A stretch of 64,000 nt of DNA from an uncultured Verrucomicrobiales bacterium. GTDB lineage: Bacteria; Verrucomicrobiota; Verrucomicrobiia; Verrucomicrobiales; Akkermansiaceae. Every line of letters starts with the position of its first letter. Within the stretch, counting starts at the first letter, position 1. Both the position numbers and the translations under genes were made by a program. Below, piece by piece: positions 9,181-17,454 of this stretch. The stretch covers positions 62,001 through 126,000 of the forward strand of contig CALFBI010000006.1 of assembly GCA_937951675.1 (NCBI GenBank), in the 5' to 3' direction. The notes under the pieces are model-generated. The model had not been told where the DNA came from and did no database searches. It saw only the letters and a list, made by a program, of their open reading frames with translations.

Positions 9181-9254
9181 TGGAGCGGGTAGGGGGAATC
9201 GAACCCCCCTGGCCAGCTTGGAAGGCTGGAGCATTACCACTATGCTATACCCGC
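9181..9254 (-). tRNA. tRNA-Gly(TCC)
   Basis: On the minus strand the sequence begins GCGGGTA and ends TACCCGC-TCCA, giving a 7-bp acceptor stem with an encoded CCA. The anticodon arm is CCAGC-CTTCCAA-GCTGG, so the anticodon is TCC. The T-arm contains GGTTCGATTCC. Length is 74. The 3' end is only 19 bases upstream of the ATG at 9161, with no terminator between them. Confidence 0.97.
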
Positions 9255-9385
9255 TTCATTGATAGAGGGCATCCTGAAGCCTTCTTCTTGAAGCGACAAG
9301 GATTTTTTTCTAAAATCAGGAGGTTTTTTGAAACCTTAAAGCCCCTTTCTTTTCCGCAAACCGGTATTTACAACTTACATACATC

Positions 9386-10144
9386 TCAAAAACCAGTCGG
9401 CGCCTCGATCATCTCAAAATCCACCTGTAGCTCAGCCGCCAGGGCCTCCCCAAGCACTTTCACCCCAAAAGTCTCTGTAGCATAATGACCTGCACATAAT
9501 AAATTCACCCCTAACTCTTGAGCTTGCACTGCAGCCCAATGCGGAGCCTCTCCTGTAATGAAAGTTTTCACCCCTTGCTGATGCATCTCTGCGAGCTCCG
9601 AACCAGCCCCTCCTGTGATGATTCCAATTTTACCAAGGTCTTCAAAATCAGAGCAAATAGATTGAATTTTGCCATGTGTGGATCTCTCCAGCCTTTCAAG
9701 TAATTCGTGCAACGAGCAATTTAAATCCCCTTTAATTCCTAATTGGATTCCCTTCCAATCAAAAAAAGCGCTCTGGTTTTCAAGACCCAACCTCTCAGCC
9801 AATTGAACATTGTTACCCCATTTAGGATGAATATCGAGTGGGATATGAGAGCTGTAAATAGCCAATTCAGCGTTAAACGCTTTCTTAGATTTCTCGTAAA
9901 CCGCCCCTACTAGAGGCTGCACTCCTTGCCAAAATAATCCGTGATGAACTAATAACAAGGAATGAGGCAGTCCTTCTGATATCTTCGAAATTACAGGCAA
10001 ACTAGCGTCTACTGCCGCATAAACTCTATCTACCCTTCCTGAATTTTGAAGCTGAAGCCCATTATACGCTTGCGGATAATCAGGAGTATTCGCGACATCT
10101 AATTCCGCATCTAAATAGCTCACAATTTGCTCTAAATCTTTCAT
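9386..10144 (-). CDS. Nif3-like dinuclear metal centre protein
   Basis: A 252-residue member of the Nif3/YbgI/DUF34 family (often labelled GTP cyclohydrolase I type 2-like), toroid-forming proteins with a two-metal site of uncertain reaction. Metal-ligand motifs are visible: LLLVHHGLFW, YSSHIPLDIHPKWGNN and, near the end, GHYATETFGV. The middle GIITGGAGSELAEMHQQGV and FITGEAPHW also match the family. Length is normal for the short form without the PII-like insert. It follows the pseudouridine synthase gene by 20 bases on the same strand. Confidence 0.9.
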   Translation of the reverse strand: MKDLEQIVSYLDAELDVANTPDYPQAYNGLQLQNSGRVDRVYAAVDASLPVISKISEGLPHSLLLVHHGLFWQGVQPLVGAVYEKSKKAFNAELAIYSSHIPLDIHPKWGNNVQLAERLGLENQSAFFDWKGIQLGIKGDLNCSLHELLERLERSTHGKIQSICSDFEDLGKIGIITGGAGSELAEMHQQGVKTFITGEAPHWAAVQAQELGVNLLCAGHYATETFGVKVLGEALAAELQVDFEMIEAPTGF

Positions 10145-10164
10145 CTTCGTGCCAATTAATGCCC

Positions 10165-10929
10165 TTAATCTGCGGCTTCTGAACAGTTAATAATTTTCTG
10201 GAAATCTAAAGGCATCGGCGAATCCCAAGTAAGGCTCATTGATCTCAATGTTAACGAACAGGCATGCAAGGCCTGACGCCTCATCAGAAGAGCGGAAGCC
10301 ATTTCCCTGGTAAAGCCTTGATCTATATGATCGAGATAATGCTGATCACAATGACCATATAACTTATCACCCAATAAAGGGTGACCAAGATACGAGGCAT
10401 GCACTCTGATTTGGTGCATCCTTCCCGTATGAGGCTTCGCCTCTATGAGTGCCACTTTTTTTCCTTCAAATCCCCCCTTCCACAATACCTGAAATGAAGT
10501 TTGGGCTTCTTTACCTTGTTCATGAACTTTTTGCTTGAGCCAAATACGCGACTCTTCGACATCACCAGCTCTCAAAAGAGGCTCTTTGCAGACTACCTCA
10601 TTCCAGGCAGGCCAACCAAATACCAAAGCCATATAGCCTTTCTCAACTTCTCGTGCCTGCATTTCCAGATTCATTTCGCGCGCCATATGAGGGTTTTTAG
10701 CGACTAAAACTAATCCCGATGTCTCTCGATCAAGACGATTAATGATTGAAAGATGCCCCCCCAAGGCCAACTCACAAGACAGCAACATCTGCAAACCACC
10801 CAAAAGACTGGGCTCATTCGGGTATTTTGCAGGATGAACGATCAATGGCGCCGCCTTGTCGACGACGATCCAATCTTCGGATTCATCGATGACTTTAAAA
10901 TCTGCCTTAACCTCAATTGGCTCCTTCAA
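10165..10929 (-). CDS. RluA-family pseudouridine synthase without S4 domain
   Basis: A 254-residue RNA pseudouridine synthase of the RluA/RluD class. The catalytic Asp is in INRLDRETSGLVLVAK. Other family motifs are VDKAAPLIVHP, KGYMALVFG, KPHTGRMHQIRVHASYLGHP and LLGDKLYG. There is no N-terminal S4 domain, as in RluA, RluC-like short forms or TruC, so the target (tRNA or 23S rRNA site) is open. It is divergent from lpxC/fabZ, with about 85 bases between them. Confidence 0.9.
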   Translation of the reverse strand: MKEPIEVKADFKVIDESEDWIVVDKAAPLIVHPAKYPNEPSLLGGLQMLLSCELALGGHLSIINRLDRETSGLVLVAKNPHMAREMNLEMQAREVEKGYMALVFGWPAWNEVVCKEPLLRAGDVEESRIWLKQKVHEQGKEAQTSFQVLWKGGFEGKKVALIEAKPHTGRMHQIRVHASYLGHPLLGDKLYGHCDQHYLDHIDQGFTREMASALLMRRQALHACSLTLRSMSLTWDSPMPLDFQKIINCSEAAD

Positions 10930-11014
10930 GATTCCACCCTGCCAGAATTTATCACTTCAGGAAACAGTGAAAGCCACTTGCTTGTTATTCATAAGTCCTT
11001 TTATGCTCTCTCAT

Positions 11015-12328
11015 ATGTCAGCACCGAAGGAGCATACTCTCGCGAAATCAGCCACTCTGGAAGGATCATCTCTTCATACAGGAGAAAAAGTAACCTTGAC
11101 CATCAAACCTGCTCCAGAGGGATATGGATTCAAATTCCGCCGCATCGACCTCCCTGACCAACCCTTCATCGATGCTGATGTTCAGAAAGTTAGAACTGTT
11201 GAACGAGCTACCACCCTCGCTGAAGGGTCGGTTAAAGTCCATACTGTTGAACACGTCTTATCAGCGCTCACCGGGATGGGCGTTGATAACGCACTAATCG
11301 AAATGGACTCAAATGAACCGCCTATTGGAGATGGTTCTTCAAAACCATTTGTGGAGCTCATCAAACAAGCCGGCCTCGAAGAGCAAAACACTCACCGCAA
11401 AATCTGGGAAATCCGCGAACCAATTCACTTCGACAACAAGTGCGGCTCTCATATTACAATTCTTCCTGATTCCAAGCTCCGAGTTTCCGTTACGAACGTT
11501 GGACCTGACGGTCGTTTCACTCAATATTACAGCACCGAAGTCACCCCTGAAATTTACGAAACCGAAATCGCTCCCGCGCGCACCTTCACCTTTTACGAAG
11601 ACATCAAACCATTACTCGAAAAAGGCCTCATCAAAGGAGGCAGCCTCGAATGCGCCGTCGTTATTAGAGGGGACGAGATCATGTCCAAAGAGCCGGTTCG
11701 ATTTCCGAACGAATTTGCCCGCCATAAAGCTTTAGACCTCATCGGAGATCTGATGTTAAGCGGTAAAAAGATTACTGGTCATATCATTGCAGTCGCCCCA
11801 GGGCATGGACCTAACACTGAAATGGCTAAAATACTTCAGAAAGAATACTCCAGAATGCGCCATATGGTGCCTCCAGTTCACATCCCGAAAGGTGAAGGAG
11901 TTCTTGATACGAATGATATTCTGAAAATTCTTCCGCATCGTTACCCTTTCATGATGCTCGATCGGATTGTTGATTTTGAAGGTGAAACAAAATGCACCGG
12001 GGTCAAAAACGTCACCTTTAACGAGCCCTATTTCCCTGGTCACTTCCCCGGCCACCCCGTCATGCCAGGGGTTTTACAACTTGAAGCAATGGCTCAATGC
12101 GCCTCTATCGTCCTCCTCAGACAACCAGGCAACCAAGGCAAAATTGGTTACTTTATGAGCGCTGATAAAGTCAAATACCGACGCCCAGTGCTTCCAGGCG
12201 ATACTCTATTCATTGAATCCGAGCTTATCAAATCAAGACGTGGAATTGCCTCCGCATCTTGTCGTTGCCTTGTCAACGACAAGGTGGTCTCTGAAGCTGA
12301 GATTAAGTTCGCTCTCGTTGACGCCTAA
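11015..12328 (+). CDS. lpxC/fabZ: Bifunctional UDP-3-O-acyl-GlcNAc deacetylase / hydroxyacyl-ACP dehydratase
   Basis: A 437-residue fusion of LpxC (about 1-285) and FabZ (about 295-437). LpxC commits UDP-acyl-GlcNAc to lipid A; its Zn ligands are in VHTVEHVLSAL and HKALDLIGDL. FabZ dehydrates beta-hydroxyacyl-ACP; its catalytic His is in LPHRYPFMMLDR, with FPGHFPGHPVMPGVLQ following. This fusion is typical of Bacteroidetes and also occurs in Verrucomicrobia-related bacteria. The open frame reaches back to 10856, but the upstream part overlaps the start of the opposite gene and is unlike LpxC. I chose the ATG at 11015 (MSAPKEHTLAKSATLEG); one at 11003 is also possible. lpxA follows after 11 bases. 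Confidence 0.95.
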   Translation: MSAPKEHTLAKSATLEGSSLHTGEKVTLTIKPAPEGYGFKFRRIDLPDQPFIDADVQKVRTVERATTLAEGSVKVHTVEHVLSALTGMGVDNALIEMDSNEPPIGDGSSKPFVELIKQAGLEEQNTHRKIWEIREPIHFDNKCGSHITILPDSKLRVSVTNVGPDGRFTQYYSTEVTPEIYETEIAPARTFTFYEDIKPLLEKGLIKGGSLECAVVIRGDEIMSKEPVRFPNEFARHKALDLIGDLMLSGKKITGHIIAVAPGHGPNTEMAKILQKEYSRMRHMVPPVHIPKGEGVLDTNDILKILPHRYPFMMLDRIVDFEGETKCTGVKNVTFNEPYFPGHFPGHPVMPGVLQLEAMAQCASIVLLRQPGNQGKIGYFMSADKVKYRRPVLPGDTLFIESELIKSRRGIASASCRCLVNDKVVSEAEIKFALVDA

Positions 12329-12339
12329 TTGATAATACC

Positions 12340-13113
12340 ATGATCCACCCTTCTGCTATTATTTCCGATAAAGCCACTCTTGGCGAGCAAGTCGAAATAG
12401 GCCCTTATTGCGTGATCGGAGATCATGTCACGCTCGGGGACCGCTGCAAACTCCAGTCTCACGTCGCGATTGAGGGACATACTGAAATCGGAAGCGAAAA
12501 CGAATTCTTTCCTTTTGCCGCGATTGGGATGAAAACCCAAGACCTCAAATACGAAGGGGAACCCACATCTCTCATTATCGGGAATCGCAATACTTTTCGT
12601 GAAAACACAACCATTCACCGAAGCACCGACCAAACCATCCCAACTAGAATCGCTCACAACAATTTATTTTTAGCCTACTCTCACGTCGCTCACGACTGCC
12701 AAGTGGGAAGTAACTGCATTCTAAGTAATAATGGAGCCATCGCAGGACATGTCACTATTGGAGATCACGTCATCATTTCCGGATTTAGTGGTGTGCACCA
12801 ATTCTGCCGAGTCGGAGATCACGCGATTGTCGGAGGCTTCACCAAGATCACGCAAGATGTCCCTCCCTATATGATTGCTGATGGCGCCCCAGGCAAGCTT
12901 CGCGGACTCAACCTCGTCGGACTCCAAAGACGGGGATTTTCGGAAGAGCAAATTCAAAAACTCAAACTTGCCTACCGAAAGATCTTTTTCAAAAAAGGGC
13001 TCAATTTGAATGAGGCGGTCAAAGCATTCAAAGAAGAGAACGCACCTTTATCTGAAGAAGTAGAGCACCTTCTTCGTTTCACAGAAGAAACTGAAAGAGG
13101 AATGACTCGCTAA
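12340..13113 (+). CDS. lpxA: UDP-N-acetylglucosamine O-acyltransferase
   Basis: A 257-residue left-handed beta-helix acyltransferase that performs the first step of lipid A synthesis in the cytoplasm. Hexapeptide repeats start at IHPSAIISDKATLGEQVEIG. The catalytic His is in SHVAHDCQVGSNCILSNN, with GFSGVHQFCRVGDHAIVGG and the helical C-terminal domain (GLNLVGLQRRGFS) after it. Length is normal. It lies 11 bases after lpxC/fabZ, so the two form an operon. Confidence 0.96.
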   Translation: MIHPSAIISDKATLGEQVEIGPYCVIGDHVTLGDRCKLQSHVAIEGHTEIGSENEFFPFAAIGMKTQDLKYEGEPTSLIIGNRNTFRENTTIHRSTDQTIPTRIAHNNLFLAYSHVAHDCQVGSNCILSNNGAIAGHVTIGDHVIISGFSGVHQFCRVGDHAIVGGFTKITQDVPPYMIADGAPGKLRGLNLVGLQRRGFSEEQIQKLKLAYRKIFFKKGLNLNEAVKAFKEENAPLSEEVEHLLRFTEETERGMTR

Positions 13114-13127
13114 ATACGTTCACTCTC

Positions 13128-13868
13128 TTACCAAAATAAACGGCACGGCCGGTGAATCACCTTCACCGGTCCTCCCTTGTGACTCGTGCTTCGCTCAATC
13201 GCAGTCGCAATTGAATCAGTGAATTCTACAGAGACTTTTGATTTTTCTTCCAAAGTTGTATGAGTATATCGACGGTAAGTCTGGCCTGTTAAAGGGTCTT
13301 TAAACTTTTCGTAATGCTTAAGCTCCTCATACTCGATGAACTCAAGCTTACCTGAAACCCCCTCTTTAGTTTGACGAAAATGAGTTTTCGTCGGTTCACC
13401 AAGAGACAACTGAACCTCATGAGCGGTCATTCCTATTGCGACTTGTTTCGCTGCGATTAATTCTCGCACCTCCATTTGCCGATAGTAAGTCTCTTTCATC
13501 CTCTCCACAAAATCGGGCTCCGGTTCCTCAAAAGCTTTAGGGCTCACCCATCCCGCGACCCCTGCATGAGTCGCTTCACCTCTTATTTTAAAAGCTTTTT
13601 CTGTAAAACCCTCCAAAGTCACTAATCGGTTTGCCTTGAGATACCCTAATTTCCTCCGGCCATTTTTTGTCGCAAAAACGGGCATGCTTTTGAGCACCAT
13701 CAACTTCGTCTCAGAGTCCGTAAGCTCTTGTGTATAAACTACTTGAGGGTCATTATCGAGCAAAGACCGCCTCTTACTCCCTTGCGCTTGGACTAATGAA
13801 GACAATATGAAAAAGCCCCCAAGCAGGAAAAAATATAATTTCATTAAAGAGTAAGACTTTTTATTCAT
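13128..13868 (-). CDS. Secreted protein with SH3-like region, function unknown
   Basis: A 246-residue protein with a signal peptide (about residues 9-28, LYFFLLGGFFILSSLVQAQ). Residues 55-110 (MPVFATKNGRRKLGYLKANR to GVAGWVSPKAF) resemble a bacterial SH3 domain that ends in the usual G-W-V. The region GMTAHEVQLSLGEPTKTH is like the helix-turn motif at the start of SmpA/OmlA-type lipoprotein domains. It may act in the periplasm on wall or envelope proteins; this is only suggested by the folds. It is convergent with lpxA. An 8-bp inverted repeat (13149-13169) near its 3' end may help end transcription. Confidence 0.75.
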   Translation of the reverse strand: MNKKSYSLMKLYFFLLGGFFILSSLVQAQGSKRRSLLDNDPQVVYTQELTDSETKLMVLKSMPVFATKNGRRKLGYLKANRLVTLEGFTEKAFKIRGEATHAGVAGWVSPKAFEEPEPDFVERMKETYYRQMEVRELIAAKQVAIGMTAHEVQLSLGEPTKTHFRQTKEGVSGKLEFIEYEELKHYEKFKDPLTGQTYRRYTHTTLEEKSKVSVEFTDSIATAIERSTSHKGGPVKVIHRPCRLFW

Positions 13869-13928
13869 GAGATTTATTCAAGATTATTCGTTGCCCCCTT
13901 CTCTTTCCCAACACATTCTTACACTATC

Positions 13929-15230
13929 ATGTCACACGTTCGAGATTCAACCAAGTCACAAGATTTATTCCGCAAGGCGAAACTCAGAATCCCAGGAGGA
14001 GTGAATTCACCTGTGCGGGCTTTTCGGAATGTCGATGGTGACCCTTTCTTTGTAGATTCTGCGAAAGGAGCTTACATCACTGATGCTGATGGCAATCACT
14101 ATCTTGATTACGTTGGCACTTGGGGGCCTGCCATTTTAGGCCATGCCCCAGACTCTGTTTTACAAGCCATCCAGAAAACCGCTCTTAAAGGAACCTCATT
14201 TGGAATCCCTAGTGAATTGGAAATCACGATGGCAGAAAAAATTTGCGACTGGGTCCCTTCTGTCGAAAAAGTTCGTATGGTGAATTCAGGAACGGAAGCC
14301 ACCATGTCTGCAATCCGGTTAGCTCGGGGCTATACCAGAAGAACTAAAATTATCAAATTTGAAGGATGTTATCATGGCCATGTCGACTCCCTACTCGTCG
14401 CGGCGGGATCAGGCGCACTCACACATGGAGAACCTGACTCGGCCGGAATCCCTCCCTCTTTTGCCGCCGAAACCATCACGATTCCCTTTAATAAACCTGA
14501 ACTTCTTAAAGAATGCTTCGCCAAATATGGTGATACGATTGCAGGAGTCATCCTCGAACCTTATCCCGCTAATGCTGGCCTCATCCTTCCTCAAGAAGGC
14601 TTTCTGGCTCTCTTACGGAGCTTAACAACTCAATACGGGAGCCTCCTCATCTTCGATGAAGTGATGACCGGATTCAGAGTCGCTCGGGGAGGGGTTCAAG
14701 AGCTTGTAGGAATCACCCCTGATTTAACAGCTATGGGGAAGGTTATCGGAGGCGGACTTCCGGTCGGGGCCTTTGGCGGCAAAGCTGAAATCATGAATTT
14801 TCTCGCTCCCAACGGGCCTGTTTACCAAGCAGGAACCCTGAGCGGAAATCCTGTTGCGATGGCGGCAGGTCTTGCTCAGCTGAACGAAATGGAACAACAA
14901 AATGGTTACCAAGCACTCGAAAAAACCGGTGCTCAACTTGAAGATGGGGTCAAAGAAATCCTCAAAGAAAAAGGACTAGGGTATCAATGGAATCGGGTAG
15001 GATCTATGTTCTGTCTCTTTTTTACCGCGGAAAAAATCATCAATTTAGATTCCGTGCAAACTTCTGACCTCAATGCCTTCAAAAACTTCTTCTGGAGAAT
15101 GCTTGCTGAAGGAGTTTACGTCGCACCCAGCCCCTACGAAACCGGGTTCATCAGCCTCAGCCACCATTCTTCAGACATCGACAAAACCCTCTCTGCGATC
15201 CAAAAAAGCATTACCCCATCAAAAAAATAA
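13929..15230 (+). CDS. hemL: Glutamate-1-semialdehyde 2,1-aminomutase
   Basis: A 433-residue PLP enzyme that makes 5-aminolevulinate from glutamate-1-semialdehyde in the C5 haem pathway. Motifs: RIPGGVNSPVRAF near the N-terminus, MVNSGTEATMSAIRLARG, KFEGCYHGHVDSLLV, LIFDEVMTGFRVA and the PLP lysine in TAMGKVIGGGLPVGAFGG. Length is normal. It stands alone on the plus strand with a strong terminator after it. The glutamyl-tRNA reductase partner is not in this window. Confidence 0.97.
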   Translation: MSHVRDSTKSQDLFRKAKLRIPGGVNSPVRAFRNVDGDPFFVDSAKGAYITDADGNHYLDYVGTWGPAILGHAPDSVLQAIQKTALKGTSFGIPSELEITMAEKICDWVPSVEKVRMVNSGTEATMSAIRLARGYTRRTKIIKFEGCYHGHVDSLLVAAGSGALTHGEPDSAGIPPSFAAETITIPFNKPELLKECFAKYGDTIAGVILEPYPANAGLILPQEGFLALLRSLTTQYGSLLIFDEVMTGFRVARGGVQELVGITPDLTAMGKVIGGGLPVGAFGGKAEIMNFLAPNGPVYQAGTLSGNPVAMAAGLAQLNEMEQQNGYQALEKTGAQLEDGVKEILKEKGLGYQWNRVGSMFCLFFTAEKIINLDSVQTSDLNAFKNFFWRMLAEGVYVAPSPYETGFISLSHHSSDIDKTLSAIQKSITPSKK

Positions 15231-15268
15231 GCCGTCAGACCCTTCGGGTGACGGCTTATGATCTTTTT
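15227..15268. terminator. Bidirectional terminator between hemL and trxA
   Basis: A stem AAGCCGTCA (15229-15237) pairs with TGACGGCTT (15249-15257), extended inside by CCC/GGG. On the minus strand it is followed directly by ATTTTTTT, giving a strong terminator for trxA. On the plus strand CTTTTT follows about six bases later, serving hemL. The genes converge here. Confidence 0.85.
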
Positions 15269-15276
15269 ACTTCGCC

Positions 15277-15597
15277 TTAAGCGTGTGCCTCGAGCTTCTC
15301 CTTGAGAGAATCTTGAGTGACATTCGCGCCGACAATCGTTTCAACAACTTTGCCGCCCTTGAAAACTAACAAACTTGGGATCGATTGGATTCCGTAAGTC
15401 CGGGCAAGGTCTTGAGCTTGATCCACATTTATTTTTCCTACTTTTGCGACTCCTTCAACTTCAGCTGAGAGAGCGTTAATCATAGGAGCGATCATCTTAC
15501 ATGGGCCGCACCATTCCGCCCAAAAGTCAACAAGGACAGGTTGCTCCGATTGAAGGACCTCAATTTCAAAATTATCTGGAGTAAGTTCTAATGCCAT
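15277..15597 (-). CDS. trxA: Thioredoxin
   Basis: A 106-residue thioredoxin, the cytoplasmic disulfide reductant. The active site is FWAEWCGPCKMIAPM, with the cis-Pro loop IQSIPSLLVFKGG. The open frame extends upstream to 15774, but that part is lysine/leucine-rich shadow of the neighbouring gene and includes a terminator. The ATG at 15597 (MALELTPDNFEIEV) gives a normal-length protein. Confidence 0.97.
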   Translation of the reverse strand: MALELTPDNFEIEVLQSEQPVLVDFWAEWCGPCKMIAPMINALSAEVEGVAKVGKINVDQAQDLARTYGIQSIPSLLVFKGGKVVETIVGANVTQDSLKEKLEAHA

Positions 15598-15615
15598 ACC
15601 TCTATCTGACAACAA

Positions 15616-15645
15616 AGAGGGACACCCCGTCAAGGGTGTCCCTCT
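15616..15645 (-). terminator. Intrinsic terminator after the small acidic membrane protein
   Basis: A perfect 12-bp stem (AGAGGGACACCC at 15616-15627 with GGGTGTCCCTCT at 15634-15645, 6-base loop). On the minus strand TTTGTTGTC follows. It separates the two-gene unit at 15671-16570 from trxA. Confidence 0.8.
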
Positions 15646-15670
15646 GAAAAACAATAGAAATTGAAGTTTC

Positions 15671-15871
15671 TTATTCTTCTGTCGCAGCTTCTTCAGCTGG
15701 CTCCGAAGCCTCCGCCTCAACAGCTTCTTCAGTTTTTTCTGCTTCAGCTTCAGCGGCCTCTGATTGAGGTGCATTCTGAGGCGTGTATTCTCTCACTTCT
15801 ACCGAAGTGGTCCAGATGGAAACGCCTAGAGCTCCGACTGCTAATAGTGTTAAAATAATTGGTGGAATCAT
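15671..15871 (-). CDS. Small membrane protein with acidic tail
   Basis: A 66-residue protein: one N-terminal membrane helix (IPPIILTLLAVGALGVSIWT), a short linker, then a tail made almost only of Glu and Ala (EAEAEKTEEAVEAEASEPAE). I do not recognise a family. It begins 3 bases after the end of the repeat protein at 15875 and is closed off by its own terminator, so the two form a two-gene unit. The acidic tail contrasts with the lysine-bearing repeats of its neighbour, which could mean that they bind each other; this is speculation. Confidence 0.7.
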   Translation of the reverse strand: MIPPIILTLLAVGALGVSIWTTSVEVREYTPQNAPQSEAAEAEAEKTEEAVEAEASEPAEEAATEE

Positions 15872-15874
15872 AAT

Positions 15875-16570
15875 TTAGAAAATTTGGTTTAATCCATCCC
15901 AGAGTTTGAGAGTCACAACCTGGGTCGCTAGAACTCCAATCGACGCTAAAAGAGTAATAATGGCTGCAATAGTCCAAATTAAACTTCCATTTTTGCTCTC
16001 TTGATCTGCTGAAGCAGTTGCTTGGATACCTCCCTGAGGAGAAGCTGATGGAGAAGCTGGTCCTCCGATCGCTCCAGTATTGATTGGCACCGTGGCCTGC
16101 GGCTGACTCGCCGCAGCAGTAGGAATAGCACTCCCCCCTAATGCGATCGTTTTTAACGGTGCTGGACGCGCCGAAGATGGAATAGGCCCCGTTTTAAGAG
16201 GAGCTGTCTTAGGGCCTCCTGGCACTGATCCTACCTTAAGCGGAGTCGTCTTCGGCCCCATTGGGACAGAACCGGTTTTAAGAGGGGTCGTCTTAGGTCC
16301 AGCCGGAACAGAGCCCGTCTTGAGAGGCGTCGTCTTAGGACCTCCAGGAACGGAGCCTTTTTTCAAAGGGGTCGTTTTAGGCCCAATTGGCACGGAACCC
16401 GTCTTGAGAGGTGTCGTCTTGGGACCTGTCGGAATCGAAGGCGGACGAGTTGGAGCCGTTGGAGGCCCAGCCCCAATGAGTGGCGCGGTCGGAACCTTTG
16501 GCGGCTGCGGCGGCGTGTTACCAACATTTGGTGTTGGCGGTGTTGGCGGCTGATTGTCTGATTCGCTCAT
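15875..16570 (-). CDS. Pro/Thr/Lys repeat protein with C-terminal membrane helix
   Basis: A 231-residue protein of unknown function. Residues 1-44 are proline-rich (PPTPPTPNVGNTPPQPPK). Residues 45-142 are seven tandem 14-residue units of the form SVPxGPKTTPLKTG, the last one degraded. A Ser/Ala/Gln-rich linker leads to one membrane helix (about 195-220, SLIWTIAAIITLLASIGVL) near the C-terminus. The repeats resemble disordered Thr-containing repeats that I associate with verrucomicrobial proteins; the family name is unknown to me. The Thr-Pro sites could be phosphorylated. It is paired with the 66-residue membrane protein just downstream. Confidence 0.75.
   Translation of the reverse strand: MSESDNQPPTPPTPNVGNTPPQPPKVPTAPLIGAGPPTAPTRPPSIPTGPKTTPLKTGSVPIGPKTTPLKKGSVPGGPKTTPLKTGSVPAGPKTTPLKTGSVPMGPKTTPLKVGSVPGGPKTAPLKTGPIPSSARPAPLKTIALGGSAIPTAAASQPQATVPINTGAIGGPASPSASPQGGIQATASADQESKNGSLIWTIAAIITLLASIGVLATQVVTLKLWDGLNQIF
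16145..16438 (-). repeat. Seven 42-bp tandem coding repeats
   Basis: Seven in-frame 42-base units encode SVPxGPKTTPLKxG in the protein at 15875-16570. The first six are close copies that differ mostly at the x positions (T, I, G, A, M, G) and the seventh is diverged (PIPSSARPAPLKTI). Such near-identical units can gain or lose copies between strains. Confidence 0.9.
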
Positions 16571-16765
16571 AAAAATAATAGGTGTTGGCTGTAGCTACTT
16601 CTATTTAGATTCACTTAATAAACATGAAATGGAGGAGCACTGTCAAATCCGCAGGTTAAAAAAACGACATTATTTTGCTTTATTCCTTTTATTTAGCCTC
16701 TTTATGAGAAAATCAGGCACTAATTATCATCGCTTTTAGGGAATCAAGCTTTCAAAATCATCATT

Positions 16766-17362
16766 ATGACTCCTAAGAAAAAACGTTTCCTTATCATCTC
16801 CTTTGTGTTCGCCAGCATTCTGTTGATTGCAGGAGCTTTTATTTGGTATCTAAATCGACCTATCGCCCCCGTCATTCTCACTGAGAACGAAAAAGAAGTG
16901 CTCGAAACCAAAATACAAACGGCTCAGGCCACGACTGCCGAGAATCCAACTTACCAAGCTGGTAGCAAAACACTCCTTTTATCCGAAAGGGAGCTCAATG
17001 GCTTATTCCACAGCAGCACTGACCTAGGAGAGCAACTCCGCTTCGAGCTCGCTGATGGAGCCATTCATGCCCGCGTTCAGCATCAGCTTGACCAAGACTT
17101 CCCTATTTTTCCTGGGAAAAAGATCAAAGGAAAAGCGCGCCTCCTCATCCAAGATAAAACCGCTGAAAATCCTCACCCTGAAGTGATCTTAGATGATGTG
17201 ACCCTATGGGGAATCTCTATTCCAAACGCGTGGCTCGGTGAGCTTAAAGGGAAAAATCTCTTTGAACAACTTGGGAGCGGGCTCGAAGAGAACGCTTTCA
17301 GCAAAGGAATCAAATCTCTCAAAGTCGTTCCAGGCGCGCTCGAAATTCAATTCGCGGAGTAA
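16766..17362 (+). CDS. Membrane-anchored protein of unknown function
   Basis: A 198-residue protein with an N-terminal membrane anchor (about 7-28, FLIISFVFASILLIAGAFIW) and an outer domain. The sequence LLLSERELNGLFHSS followed by beta-rich segments (RFELADGAIHARVQHQL, VILDDVTLWGISIP) looks like proteins with an LmeA/DUF2140-type lipid-binding fold, but I cannot assign it. It lies about 90 bases upstream of proS on the same strand. Confidence 0.65.
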   Translation: MTPKKKRFLIISFVFASILLIAGAFIWYLNRPIAPVILTENEKEVLETKIQTAQATTAENPTYQAGSKTLLLSERELNGLFHSSTDLGEQLRFELADGAIHARVQHQLDQDFPIFPGKKIKGKARLLIQDKTAENPHPEVILDDVTLWGISIPNAWLGELKGKNLFEQLGSGLEENAFSKGIKSLKVVPGALEIQFAE

Positions 17363-17454
17363 AAAAGCACTCACCTTTCCTCATCTAGAGCTTCACATTT
17401 GAGGACTCGATAAGGCTTGCGCCAAAATGAGGATCAGAGATGATTCTCGAACTT

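Noticed and set aside
10856-11014. Longer N-terminus for LpxC/FabZ
   Set aside because: The extra 53 residues overlap the 5' end of the opposite gene and do not resemble LpxC.
12325-12657. 110-codon open frame on the minus strand
   Set aside because: It lies opposite lpxA, which is a certain gene, and shows no recognisable protein features.
16145-16438. Regular 42-bp repeats as a possible CRISPR array
   Set aside because: The units are contiguous, in frame and have no unique spacers, so they are coding tandem repeats.
16320-16553. Gly-rich open frame opposite the repeat gene
   Set aside because: It is the complement of the Pro-rich repeats; the regular repeat in the minus-strand frame explains it.
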